Translations under genes and position numbers: made by a program
Assembly: GCA_016209665.1 (NCBI GenBank)
Contig: JACQVT010000470.1
Coordinates: 1-12,169, forward strand
Direction: 5' to 3'
From: Planctomycetota bacterium
Lineage (GTDB): Bacteria > Planctomycetota > Phycisphaerae > UBA1845 > PWPN01
Length of the DNA: 12,169 bases
Notes under the pieces: generated by a model
The model's input: the letters and a program-made list of their open reading frames with translations, nothing else
Database searches by the model: none
Told to the model about the DNA's origin: nothing
Shown: one piece after another, positions 1 through 6,325 of the stretch
How the letters are laid out: each line of letters opens with the position of its first letter
Numbering within the stretch: the stretch's first letter is position 1

Positions 1-178
1 CGGCGATCGGGCCGAGGACGGTATCCCCCTTACGGTCCGGCACGTCGATGGCCATCAGCTTCCGCCCGCCGGGACCCTCCATCCCGTCAGCGAACTTCAG
101 GGGCGGGTTAGGGTCGCGGTTGCAGCCGGCCAGCACCACGAGCACGCATCCAGAAGGCAGCATCCATCGTCGTCGCAT
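1..178 (-). CDS. Putative lipoprotein, partial (cut by left edge)
   Basis: Only the first 59 codons are in the window. The N-terminus is MRRRWMLPSG, then a short hydrophobic stretch ending in VLAGC, a good lipobox that predicts cleavage before Cys19 and lipid anchoring. The mature part begins NRDPNPPLKFADG and continues through a segment rich in Gly, Asp and Lys; I recognise no domain. The start is supported by GAGG about 8 nt upstream on the minus strand and by a sigma70-like promoter (TTGACC, 17-bp spacer, TATCCT) further up. It is divergent from waaA. The reading frame stays open to the edge. Function unknown; a periplasmic or outer-membrane-associated role is inferred from the signal alone. 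Confidence 0.72.
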   Translation of the reverse strand, partial: MRRRWMLPSGCVLVVLAGCNRDPNPPLKFADGMEGPGGRKLMAIDVPDRKGDTVLGPIA

Positions 179-224
179 GGGAGAACCTCAAGCGGGCACA
201 TCGGCCAGGGTCGATGACCCTTAG

Positions 225-253
225 AGGATACGCCGGTGAGCCGCGGTGGTCAA
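225..253 (-). promoter_or_regulatory. Sigma70-like promoter for the leftward lipoprotein gene
   Basis: On the minus strand TTGACC (253-248) is followed after 17 bp by TATCCT (230-225). The predicted start of transcription falls near 217, next to a 6-bp hairpin AGGGTC-GAT-GACCCT at 207-221, which would lie at the 5' end of the message. It is the best -35/-10 pair in the gap between the two divergent genes. Confidence 0.5.
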
Positions 254-267
254 CCAAATGTGCCAAG

Positions 268-302
268 CTTCCCCCGGTCCGCACGCCGGGTATCATACGG
301 CC
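268..302 (+). promoter_or_regulatory. Candidate leaderless promoter of waaA
   Basis: CTTCCC (268-273), a 17-bp spacer, then TATCAT (291-296), which lies exactly 6 nt before the ATG at 303. No Shine-Dalgarno sequence is present. The predicted transcription start therefore coincides with the start codon. The -35 match is poor; the -10 position is the stronger part of the argument. Confidence 0.4.
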
Positions 303-1745
303 ATGCGTCTGCTGGTGGATGGATGCTATCTGATGGCGGCCGGCGCGGTGGCGCCGGTCCTGGCCTATCGCGCCTGGACCACCGGGAAATACCGCGCCGA
401 CTGGGATCAGCGGCGGGGCTATCTGCCTAACCTTCCACCAAGCGACCGCCGCGTGTGGGTGCACGCGGTGTCCATGGGCGAGGTCAACGCCGTGCGCGGG
501 CTGGTGGACACCTGGCGCCAGAAGTCACCCGCCACCGAGTTCATCATCTCGACCACCACCGACACCGGCCAGGCCCGGGCGAAGCAGGTGTTTCCCGACC
601 TGCCGGTCGTGCGGTATCCGCTCGACTTCAGTTGGTTCGTCACGCGGGCCCTGGACCGCATCAAGCCCACGATGATCGTGCTGGTCGAGCTGGAGGTGTG
701 GTACCAGTTCGTCACGCTGGCGGTGAGGCGTGGGATCCCGGTGGCGGTCGTCAACGGGCGGCTGAGCGAACGCAGTGTGCGGCGGTTCGGCTGGGTGCGG
801 CCCGTGGTCCGGCGGATGTTCGAGAAGCTGGCCTGGGTCGGCGCCCAGGACGAGGTGTACGCGGAGCGCTTCCGGCGAATCGGCGTGCCGCCCGACCGCG
901 TCGGCGTCACCGGTTCCGTGAAATGGGACGGGGCCGAGGTGACCGACCGGATCGCCGGGGCGGACGCGGCGGCGGGCGCGATGGGCCTGCGGGCCGACCG
1001 CCCGTTGTGGGTGGCCGGCAGCACGGGGCCTGGTGAAGAACAGGTCATCCTCGAGGCCTACGAGTTGCTGCGAAAGACTCACCAGGACCCGCAACTGATG
1101 ATCGTGCCGCGCAAACCCGAGCGGTTCGACGAGGTGGCGGACCTCATCACGCAGGCAGGCTACACCTGCAGCCGCCGCAGCCAGCACCCGGACGCCAGCC
1201 GCGGCGAGATGGCGGAGAGTGGGACCGGTTTCCAGCCGGTCCAAGTCGGAACGGACCGGCAAGATGCCGGTCCCACACAGAAACAGACCGGCAGGATGCC
1301 GGTCCCACAACAGAAACAGGCCGGCAAGATGCCGGTCCCACAGGTGTTTCTCGGCGACACGATGGGCGAGCTGCGCAAGTTCTATTCCCTGGCAAGCGTC
1401 GTTTTCGTCGGCCGCAGTCTCGCCGAGATGGGCGGCTCGGACACGATGGAGGTCGCCGCCCTGGCCAAGCCGATCGTCGTCGGGCCGCACAACGAGAACT
1501 TCACCGACACGGTGGCTCAATTGCAGCGCGGCGAGGCGGTCCGTATCCTATCTGTGGACTTGGGGGATCCGGGCGTCGTGGACCAGTTGGCCCAGGTGGT
1601 CGGGACCCTGCTCCATGACCACCTGGGGGCCGAGGTGATGGGCCGACGGGCTCGCGAGGTGGTTCTGGAAAACCGGGGGGCGACGCAACGGACGCTCGCC
1701 GTCTTGTCGGAGATGCTCGATCGTGCCCAGCACCGCCCTGCGTAG
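303..1745 (+). CDS. waaA: 3-deoxy-D-manno-octulosonic acid (Kdo) transferase, with in-frame repeat insertion
   Basis: Transfers Kdo from CMP-Kdo to lipid A precursor on the cytoplasmic face of the inner membrane (GT-B fold, family GT30). The 480-aa product has an N-terminal hydrophobic stretch (1-25), the KYR element, HAVSMGE with the probable catalytic base Glu60, STTTDTG (83-89), ELEVW (129-133), NGRLS (151-155), GSVKWD (204-209), and C-terminal VGRSL and GPHNENF. I chose ATG 303 because homology begins there; the frame opens at 246 but those residues look non-coding. Residues about 306-347 come from four DNA hairpin repeats, and without them the length would be normal for the family. The usual GGHNxxEP motif reads GGSDTMEV (377-384), which departs from the canonical form. 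First gene of a unit with proB, whose start is 7 nt after the stop. Confidence 0.93.
   Translation: MRLLVDGCYLMAAGAVAPVLAYRAWTTGKYRADWDQRRGYLPNLPPSDRRVWVHAVSMGEVNAVRGLVDTWRQKSPATEFIISTTTDTGQARAKQVFPDLPVVRYPLDFSWFVTRALDRIKPTMIVLVELEVWYQFVTLAVRRGIPVAVVNGRLSERSVRRFGWVRPVVRRMFEKLAWVGAQDEVYAERFRRIGVPPDRVGVTGSVKWDGAEVTDRIAGADAAAGAMGLRADRPLWVAGSTGPGEEQVILEAYELLRKTHQDPQLMIVPRKPERFDEVADLITQAGYTCSRRSQHPDASRGEMAESGTGFQPVQVGTDRQDAGPTQKQTGRMPVPQQKQAGKMPVPQVFLGDTMGELRKFYSLASVVFVGRSLAEMGGSDTMEVAALAKPIVVGPHNENFTDTVAQLQRGEAVRILSVDLGDPGVVDQLAQVVGTLLHDHLGAEVMGRRAREVVLENRGATQRTLAVLSEMLDRAQHRPA
1219..1342 (+). repeat. Four hairpin repeats inside waaA (MPVPQ-type dispersed repeat)
   Basis: Three direct copies begin at 1254, 1286 and 1319 (32- and 33-bp periods), each with the arms GACCGGC and GCCGGTC (first arm base G or A differing in the last copy) around AAGAT or AGGAT, followed by CCACA. 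They are joined by a conserved CAGAAACA linker. A fourth, more diverged copy in the opposite orientation lies at 1219-1242 (GGACCGG / CCGGTCC arms). Read in the waaA frame they give GTGFQPVQ, TDRQDAGPTQ, TGRMPVPQ and AGKMPVPQ. The 32-bp step puts the first direct copy in another frame (RQDAGPTQ) from the next two (MPVPQ), and no stop arises in either. Confidence 0.93.
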
Positions 1746-1752
1746 GCAACTG

Positions 1753-2853
1753 ATGAGCAAGGTCCGCAGCGTGGTCGTCAAGGTGGGCACCGCGCTGCTG
1801 ACGGGCAACGACGGCCGGCTGGACAAGCGGCGGATCGGCCACATCGCCGCGCAGCTCGCCACCCTGCACCAGCGGGGCGTCCAGGTCACGCTGGTCAGCA
1901 GCGGCGCGGTGGGAGCGGGCATCGGGCTGACCCGCCAGCCCAGCCGGCCGAAGTCGATGCCGGCCTTGCAGGCGACGGCGGCCATCGGCCAGCCCGGTCT
2001 GATGGCCATCTACGGCAAGGCCCTGGCCCGCCGCGGCATCCACGCCGGGCAGGTGCTGGTCAGCCGGCCCGATTTCGAGGAGCGCGTCCGTTACGTCAAT
2101 ATCCGTAACACGCTGGACGCCCTGCACGCACTCGGCGCCATCCCGATCATCAACGAGAACGACACCATCGCCATCGAGGAACTCGACCGCTTCGCCGACA
2201 ACGACATGATCTCGGCTCTCATCACCAACCTGCTGCGGGCGGACCTGCTGGTCATTCTGACCGTGGTGGACGGCCTGCTGGACGACGAAGGCGGCCTCGT
2301 AGACCTGGTCACGAGCGTCGATGAGCGGGCACGGCGCCTCATCCGCAACGTCAAGTCGGCTCTCGGCAGCGGCGGCATGGCCAGCAAGCTCAACGCCGCG
2401 AAGCTGGTAACCGATGCCGGGGAGGGGGTGGTGATCGCCAACGGGCGGCGGCAGAACGTGCTGGTGCGGCTTCTCGAGGGCCAGCGGGTGGGAACGATCT
2501 TCGCTCCCGCGGGCAAGAAGCTCTCCGCCCGGCAACGGTGGCTGGCCGGGGCCGTGCGCCCCGTCGGCCGAATCGTTGTCGACGCCGGTGCCGCCCACGC
2601 CCTCCTGGGCGGGGGCAAGAGCCTGCTCGCCCGCGGGATCACCCAGGTGTCCGGGACTTTCGCTCGCGGCACGATCGTGCGGGTGGTGGACCCCGGCGGC
2701 GGGACGATCGCCCACGGCATCACGAACTTCAGCCACGAGGAGCTGGGTCGGATCAAGGGGCTGAAATCCAGCGAGTTCGCCGCCGTCCTGGGGCGCCCCT
2801 CGCTCGAAGAGGTCATCCACCGGGACAACCTTGTTTTGACGATCAACGGGTAA
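1753..2853 (+). CDS. proB: Glutamate 5-kinase
   Basis: Phosphorylates L-glutamate to glutamyl 5-phosphate, the first and feedback-inhibited step of proline synthesis, in the cytoplasm. The 366-aa protein matches the usual length of about 367. The amino-acid-kinase domain covers roughly 1-255, with KVGTALLT at 10-17 (Lys10), SSGAVGAG at 49-56, PIINENDT at 131-138, DND at 149-151 and GSGGMASKLNAA at 205-216. A C-terminal PUA domain follows at about 270-355. I chose ATG 1753 because MSKVRSVVVKVG fits the family N-terminus; a GTG at 1723 would overlap the end of waaA and add ten unlikely residues. There is no clear Shine-Dalgarno, and with a 7-nt gap after waaA, translational coupling is likely. 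No proA is in the window. Confidence 0.95.
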   Translation: MSKVRSVVVKVGTALLTGNDGRLDKRRIGHIAAQLATLHQRGVQVTLVSSGAVGAGIGLTRQPSRPKSMPALQATAAIGQPGLMAIYGKALARRGIHAGQVLVSRPDFEERVRYVNIRNTLDALHALGAIPIINENDTIAIEELDRFADNDMISALITNLLRADLLVILTVVDGLLDDEGGLVDLVTSVDERARRLIRNVKSALGSGGMASKLNAAKLVTDAGEGVVIANGRRQNVLVRLLEGQRVGTIFAPAGKKLSARQRWLAGAVRPVGRIVVDAGAAHALLGGGKSLLARGITQVSGTFARGTIVRVVDPGGGTIAHGITNFSHEELGRIKGLKSSEFAAVLGRPSLEEVIHRDNLVLTING

Positions 2854-2914
2854 CAGTCCGGGGTGATCGGCATCAGAAGAGTATCGGGCTGGGGGCGTCA
2901 CCCCGCCGGAGCGT

Positions 2915-2920
2915 GAGGAA
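2915..2920 (+). promoter_or_regulatory. Ribosome binding site of the pseudopilin gene
   Basis: GAGGAA 7 nt before ATG 2928. It decides the start: the same frame is open from 2538 inside proB, but only this ATG has a binding site and begins the prepilin leader. Confidence 0.7.
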
Positions 2921-2927
2921 CACCCGC

Positions 2928-3710
2928 ATGAACGTTCGCCGTCGCAGGATCGCGTTCACGCTGATCGAGGTGCTCGTTGTGGTGGCGATCATCGCCCTGC
3001 TGGTCGCCATCCTGCTGCCGTCGCTGGCCAGCGCCCGGTACCACAGCAAGCTGGCCGCCTGCCAGAGCAACCTGCATCAGCTTGGGGTGGGTATCGTCTC
3101 CTACGCCAACGAACAGCGACTGATCCCGTTCGGACCCACGGTGGACCTGCTGTTCTCGCCGTTCCTCGAATCCAACGACGGCCGCCTGGCGACCAACCAG
3201 ATCTGGACCGGCCCGCAGGTGGTCCAACCCGAGAGCGCGGTCCGGCCGCAGCGGATGAGTCTGGGCCTGTTGATGGCCAAGGCGTCGGTCTGGCCGAGGA
3301 TGATGTACTGCCCCGACGACGACACGAACGATCCGCAGGAGGAGCTGGCGAAGGTGCTGGAGCGGACCGACAAGGCGGCCTATAGTTCGTATCTGTACCG
3401 GCAGTTGCAGGAAACCAACGGCAAAGGCCGGCTCGAGGACCTGGGCCTCAACTCGATGGGCGGCCGAGCCACCGCCCTGGCCCTGGACATCAACTCGCTC
3501 CTGAGCATCGCTCCGGACGCCCGGCGCACCAACCACAAGGCCGGCAAGGTCAACGTGCTGTACCGCGACGGCTCGGCCCGCGGCTTCGACAACGCCAAGG
3601 GTACGTTCTCCCTCCGCGACCAGGACCTGGTCAGCGGCCCCCAGGGCGTCCTCCAGGACCTCGCCGTCCGCCGGGCCCAGATCCTGCAAGAGGCCGACCG
3701 GCGGTACTGA
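2928..3710 (+). CDS. Prepilin-type (type II pseudopilin-like) protein
   Basis: A 260-aa protein with a short basic leader (MNVRRRRIA), then FTLIEV and a hydrophobic helix through residue 33. This is the prepilin-peptidase site, with Ala9 instead of the usual Gly at -1. The rest would be a secreted or pilus-associated soluble domain. Near the C-terminus is NHKAGKVNVLYRDGS (202-216), a form of the H-X9-DG motif of planctomycete-type pseudopilins, with ten residues between His203 and Asp214. One Cys pair (45, 128) might form a disulfide. Known role of the family: subunits of type II secretion or type IV pilus-like fibres; the specific partner here is not visible, since no secretion genes are nearby. 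It sits 74 bp after proB and 11 bp before the glycosylase gene. Confidence 0.88.
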   Translation: MNVRRRRIAFTLIEVLVVVAIIALLVAILLPSLASARYHSKLAACQSNLHQLGVGIVSYANEQRLIPFGPTVDLLFSPFLESNDGRLATNQIWTGPQVVQPESAVRPQRMSLGLLMAKASVWPRMMYCPDDDTNDPQEELAKVLERTDKAAYSSYLYRQLQETNGKGRLEDLGLNSMGGRATALALDINSLLSIAPDARRTNHKAGKVNVLYRDGSARGFDNAKGTFSLRDQDLVSGPQGVLQDLAVRRAQILQEADRRY

Positions 3711-3721
3711 ACGGTGTCGAC

Positions 3722-4519
3722 ATGCCGGAGCTTCCCGAGGTTGAGAGCGCGCGGCGGTTGGTCGAACGGCACCTCGTCGGGCGTTGCATCGTGCGGGTGG
3801 CCGTGGTCGACGACCGGATCGTTTACGCCGGGGTCGCACCGCGGCGGTTCGCGCGGGTGCTGCGGGGCCGGCGCGTGGAGGCGGTGCGGCGGCGGGGCAA
3901 GCACCTGTGGTTCGAGCTGGATCGGCGGCCCTGGCCGGCGTTTCATTTCGGCATGACGGGCTGGTTCGAGGTCTACCGCTGCCCGGCGGACCGACCGCCG
4001 TTCTGGAAGGTCGAGTTTGCCCTGGACAACGATACGCGGCTGGCCATGCCGGATGCCCGGCGGCTGGGTCGTATCCGCCTGCTCGCCGATCCCGAGCACG
4101 CACCGCCGATCAGCGAACTGGGTTTCGACCCCTTGCTCGACATGCCGGACGCAGCGGCATTCGCCGCGGGGCTGGCCGGCCGGCGGGCCCCGATCAAGGC
4201 CGTTCTGCTGGACCAGGGTTTCTCGGCCGGCGTGGGCAACTGGATCGCCGACGAGGTGCTTTACCAGGCCCGCCTCGCTCCGCGACGGCGTGCCTGCGAC
4301 CTGACCACCGCCGAGGCCCACCGGCTGCGCTCGACCATCCTCCGCGTGATCCACAAGGCCGTCGACCTCGACGCCGACAATTCGCGGTTTCCTCGCGCCT
4401 GGTTATTCCACCACCGCTGGGGCCGCAACTCCGACGCCGCCACCGCCCGAGGCGAGAAGATCGTCCACGCCACGATCGGCGGCCGAACCACCGCCTGGGT
4501 TCCCGCCGTGCAGAGATGA
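3722..4519 (+). CDS. mutM: Formamidopyrimidine-DNA glycosylase (Fpg/MutM), zincless plant-like type
   Basis: Base-excision repair enzyme that removes oxidised purines and nicks the abasic site. The 265-aa protein has the MPELPEVE N-terminus (catalytic Pro after Met removal, then Glu), RRRGKHLW with Lys60, HFGMTG (75-80), and the helix-two-turn-helix with LLDQGFSAGVGNWIADEVLYQAR (Asn173). At the C-terminus the four zinc-binding cysteines of bacterial Fpg are absent; instead GEKIVHATIGGRTTAWVP (244-261) keeps the DNA-binding Arg255. This closely resembles the zincless finger of plant and fungal FPG, and the stretches ISELGFDPLL and DADNSRFP also recall the plant protein. The intercalating Phe of DARRFG is Leu115. 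No Shine-Dalgarno; start is 11 nt after the pseudopilin stop, so coupling is likely. Confidence 0.93.
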   Translation: MPELPEVESARRLVERHLVGRCIVRVAVVDDRIVYAGVAPRRFARVLRGRRVEAVRRRGKHLWFELDRRPWPAFHFGMTGWFEVYRCPADRPPFWKVEFALDNDTRLAMPDARRLGRIRLLADPEHAPPISELGFDPLLDMPDAAAFAAGLAGRRAPIKAVLLDQGFSAGVGNWIADEVLYQARLAPRRRACDLTTAEAHRLRSTILRVIHKAVDLDADNSRFPRAWLFHHRWGRNSDAATARGEKIVHATIGGRTTAWVPAVQR

Positions 4520-4545
4520 AGATGCGGAGTCCCTCTGGCCGCGGG

Positions 4546-4565
4546 CCCCGGCGGCGGTCCCGGGG
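4546..4565 (+). terminator. Possible terminator hairpin after mutM
   Basis: CCCCGG (4546-4551) pairs with CCGGGG (4560-4565) around an 8-nt loop, 26 nt after the mutM stop. No immediate U tract; short T runs occur at 4572-4575 and 4583-4586. Weak evidence. Confidence 0.3.
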
Positions 4566-4602
4566 ACGAGGGCCGGCCACCTTTTCACCACATTTTCTCG
4601 GA

Positions 4603-4644
4603 CTCACCCTTGAATTCGGCCGATCTTGTATCAAGATGGGTGAG
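4603..4644. repeat. Inverted repeat upstream of the caspase-like gene
   Basis: CTCACCC then TTGA (4603-4613) pairs with TCAA (4631-4634) and GGGTGAG (4638-4644), with a 3-nt bulge. An overlapping smaller palindrome, ATCTTG-TAT-CAAGAT, lies at 4623-4637. No T tract follows, so an operator or mRNA structure is as likely as a terminator. Confidence 0.45.
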
Positions 4645-4705
4645 CCGCCGGACAGAGGCCGGCGTCAGCTCGTGGGTGGTCATCGCGTCCCTCACGTCGG
4701 AAGCG

Positions 4706-4712
4706 AAGGAGG
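4706..4712 (+). promoter_or_regulatory. Strong ribosome binding site of the caspase-like gene
   Basis: AAGGAGG, the longest Shine-Dalgarno match in the window, 6 nt before ATG 4719. It fixes the start and suggests efficient translation. Confidence 0.8.
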
Positions 4713-4718
4713 AAGGTC

Positions 4719-6182
4719 ATGTGCCGAGTTGCTGGCTGGGGCGGTCTGGTTGTCGTGTCTTTGTTGCTGATCCTCGGAGCCGAGTGTGCTTCCACGGGCC
4801 CGGGTACGGCGTCCGGTCTCGATCCCAGTGACCCGAATTTCGAGACCGCCGAGGCGATCGTGGCCGCTGCGGCGGTGGGCAGGGACGGGGCCGCCACCTT
4901 CGAGCAAGGCGTCGCCGCCGGCGCCGATGACCCGATCGGGGATACCATCGCCGCCTTGCGGGCCCGGGCCGACGTGGCCTCGGTGGAACTGTCCATCGAC
5001 GGGGCCACCATCATGGTCGAGCACGTCGATGGTCAGCGCATCGCCATCCTCACGGACCAGAAGGACCGGGCCGAATGGGAACTGGCACCGAATCCGACCG
5101 CAAAAGCGGCCACCACCGCCGCCACAGCCGGCGGCAGCGCCATCATCTGCAACGAGAAGAGCTTTCCCCAGAGTAAGCAGGCGCTCGTGATCACCGGCTT
5201 CCAGCAGGACTTCGACACGGATCTGAATACCATCACCGGCCCGCTGCAGCGCGCGGGGTACCAGCCCGACGTGCTGAGGCTCAGCACGCCGGCGGACCTC
5301 GAGCAACTGCAGAACAAGCTCGCCAACGCCGGTGTGATCTACATGTCCAGCCACGGAAACGTGAGCAAGAACCTGGACGGAGTCTACGGCAACAACGTGG
5401 TCACCGAGATCGAGGTGCCGTTGAATGACAGCGAAGCCTTCGCCGACAGCCTCCTGGACATGGTGGCAATCTTTGGCGGCGACTTCCAGCGGTTCGTGTC
5501 CGTGTCCGCCAACAAGGGAAAGCTCTACTGGTCGCTCACGCCGGCGTTCTTCGGGCAGTTCAAGTATCCCAACAGCTTCGTATACGTCGACTCCTGCAAC
5601 AGCGACCACGACGTAGAGGGCGGGAACCAGTTGGCCAGCGCCTTCACGAGCAACGGGGCCGGCGCGTTCGTCGGCTGGAAGGGCAAAATCAGCACGCGGT
5701 TTTCGAACCCGGCGGCGGCGGCGATCTTCGATGGAATGGCTCCGCAGACGGCCACGATCAGCAGCGTGGACCTTTCCACCAACCCGTCCGACCCTGGGGC
5801 GGGGGAGTCATACGTGCCGACCGCCGTGGTGTCGCCGGCCAGCACCGGTGTGGAAATACAAATCAGCATTTCCGGGACCGACGGCTTTGCCCGCACCGAG
5901 ACCGGCACCACCGACGCCGCCGGCGAGGTCGTGTTCTCCAGCGTGCCCGGCGGAGCCAGCGGCGTGGTGGACACGATCACCGAGGTGGCCGGCGGCGCCG
6001 ACAGCAGCGCCTCGGCGGTCAATGTCGTGCAGAACGACCCGACACTGAACCAGGTCTGGCAGTTGCCCTACAACCCGAAGCAGGAGACGTTGTCCAACCT
6101 CTCGCTGACAGCCAACAGCGACTACAACATCATCTGCAACAATCAGGCGGTGACCCAGACCACCAAGCTCGTGAAGTTCTGA
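4719..6182 (+). CDS. Secreted caspase/CHAT-like (clan CD) peptidase-like protein
   Basis: A 487-aa protein with a signal peptide (hydrophobic core 9-20, then GAECAS; Cys23 follows Glu, so it is not a canonical lipobox). Residues 30-150 are Ala/Gly/Asp-rich and not recognised. Residues 154-340 look like a caspase-haemoglobinase fold: ALVITGF, an alpha/beta segment, then VIYMSSHG with His212 after a hydrophobic strand, and SFVYVDSC with Cys293 at the end of another. GNQLASAFTSNGAGAFVGW (302-320) follows, much like the block after the catalytic Cys in CHAT and C25 peptidases. Residues 365-435 resemble an Ig-like or carboxypeptidase-regulatory beta domain (TTDAAGEVVFSSVPGG). Two IIC elements (Cys144, Cys472) may pair. 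Flanked by repeats and gaps, so probably single-gene. Peptidase activity is inferred from the dyad and strand pattern only. Confidence 0.72.
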   Translation: MCRVAGWGGLVVVSLLLILGAECASTGPGTASGLDPSDPNFETAEAIVAAAAVGRDGAATFEQGVAAGADDPIGDTIAALRARADVASVELSIDGATIMVEHVDGQRIAILTDQKDRAEWELAPNPTAKAATTAATAGGSAIICNEKSFPQSKQALVITGFQQDFDTDLNTITGPLQRAGYQPDVLRLSTPADLEQLQNKLANAGVIYMSSHGNVSKNLDGVYGNNVVTEIEVPLNDSEAFADSLLDMVAIFGGDFQRFVSVSANKGKLYWSLTPAFFGQFKYPNSFVYVDSCNSDHDVEGGNQLASAFTSNGAGAFVGWKGKISTRFSNPAAAAIFDGMAPQTATISSVDLSTNPSDPGAGESYVPTAVVSPASTGVEIQISISGTDGFARTETGTTDAAGEVVFSSVPGGASGVVDTITEVAGGADSSASAVNVVQNDPTLNQVWQLPYNPKQETLSNLSLTANSDYNIICNNQAVTQTTKLVKF

Positions 6183-6193
6183 CCGGCGGCCCC

Positions 6194-6292
6194 GCGGGCC
6201 GGTAGCGTCCGGCGCCTCGCGGGCCGGTAGCGTCCGGCGCCTCGCCGGACGTCTTCTTCTGTCGAACGGCCCGCGAGAACGCCGGCCGCTAC
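6194..6292. repeat. Tandem and inverted hairpin repeats between convergent genes
   Basis: A 25-bp unit occurs twice in tandem (6194-6218 and 6219-6243), beginning GCGGGCCGGTAGCG. The second unit runs into a perfect hairpin, CGTCCGGCG-CCT-CGCCGGACG (6231-6251), followed by TCTTCTTCT. A related sequence in the opposite orientation follows: 6280-6292 is the reverse complement of 6227-6239 with one mismatch, and GGCCCGC at 6268-6274 inverts GCGGGCC. It lies between the stops of two convergent genes and may serve as a two-way terminator, but looks like a dispersed REP-type repeat. Confidence 0.85.
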
Positions 6293-6325
6293 GGTTCCAC
6301 CCACGAGGGTGAACCGGGACTCGTA

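Noticed and set aside
1219..1342. CRISPR-like array (regular repeats with short linkers)
   Set aside because: The linkers are only 8-9 nt and conserved, the repeats are palindromic and one is inverted, and the block is inside a coding frame. No cas genes are near.
1501..2901. Long minus-strand open frame (466 aa) opposite waaA/proB
   Set aside because: It is antisense to well-supported genes; the composition is that of GC-rich shadow frames and no domain is recognisable.
2898..4103. Minus-strand open frame (401 aa) opposite the pseudopilin and mutM
   Set aside because: Low-complexity Pro/Arg/Ala content and full overlap with two recognised genes on the other strand.
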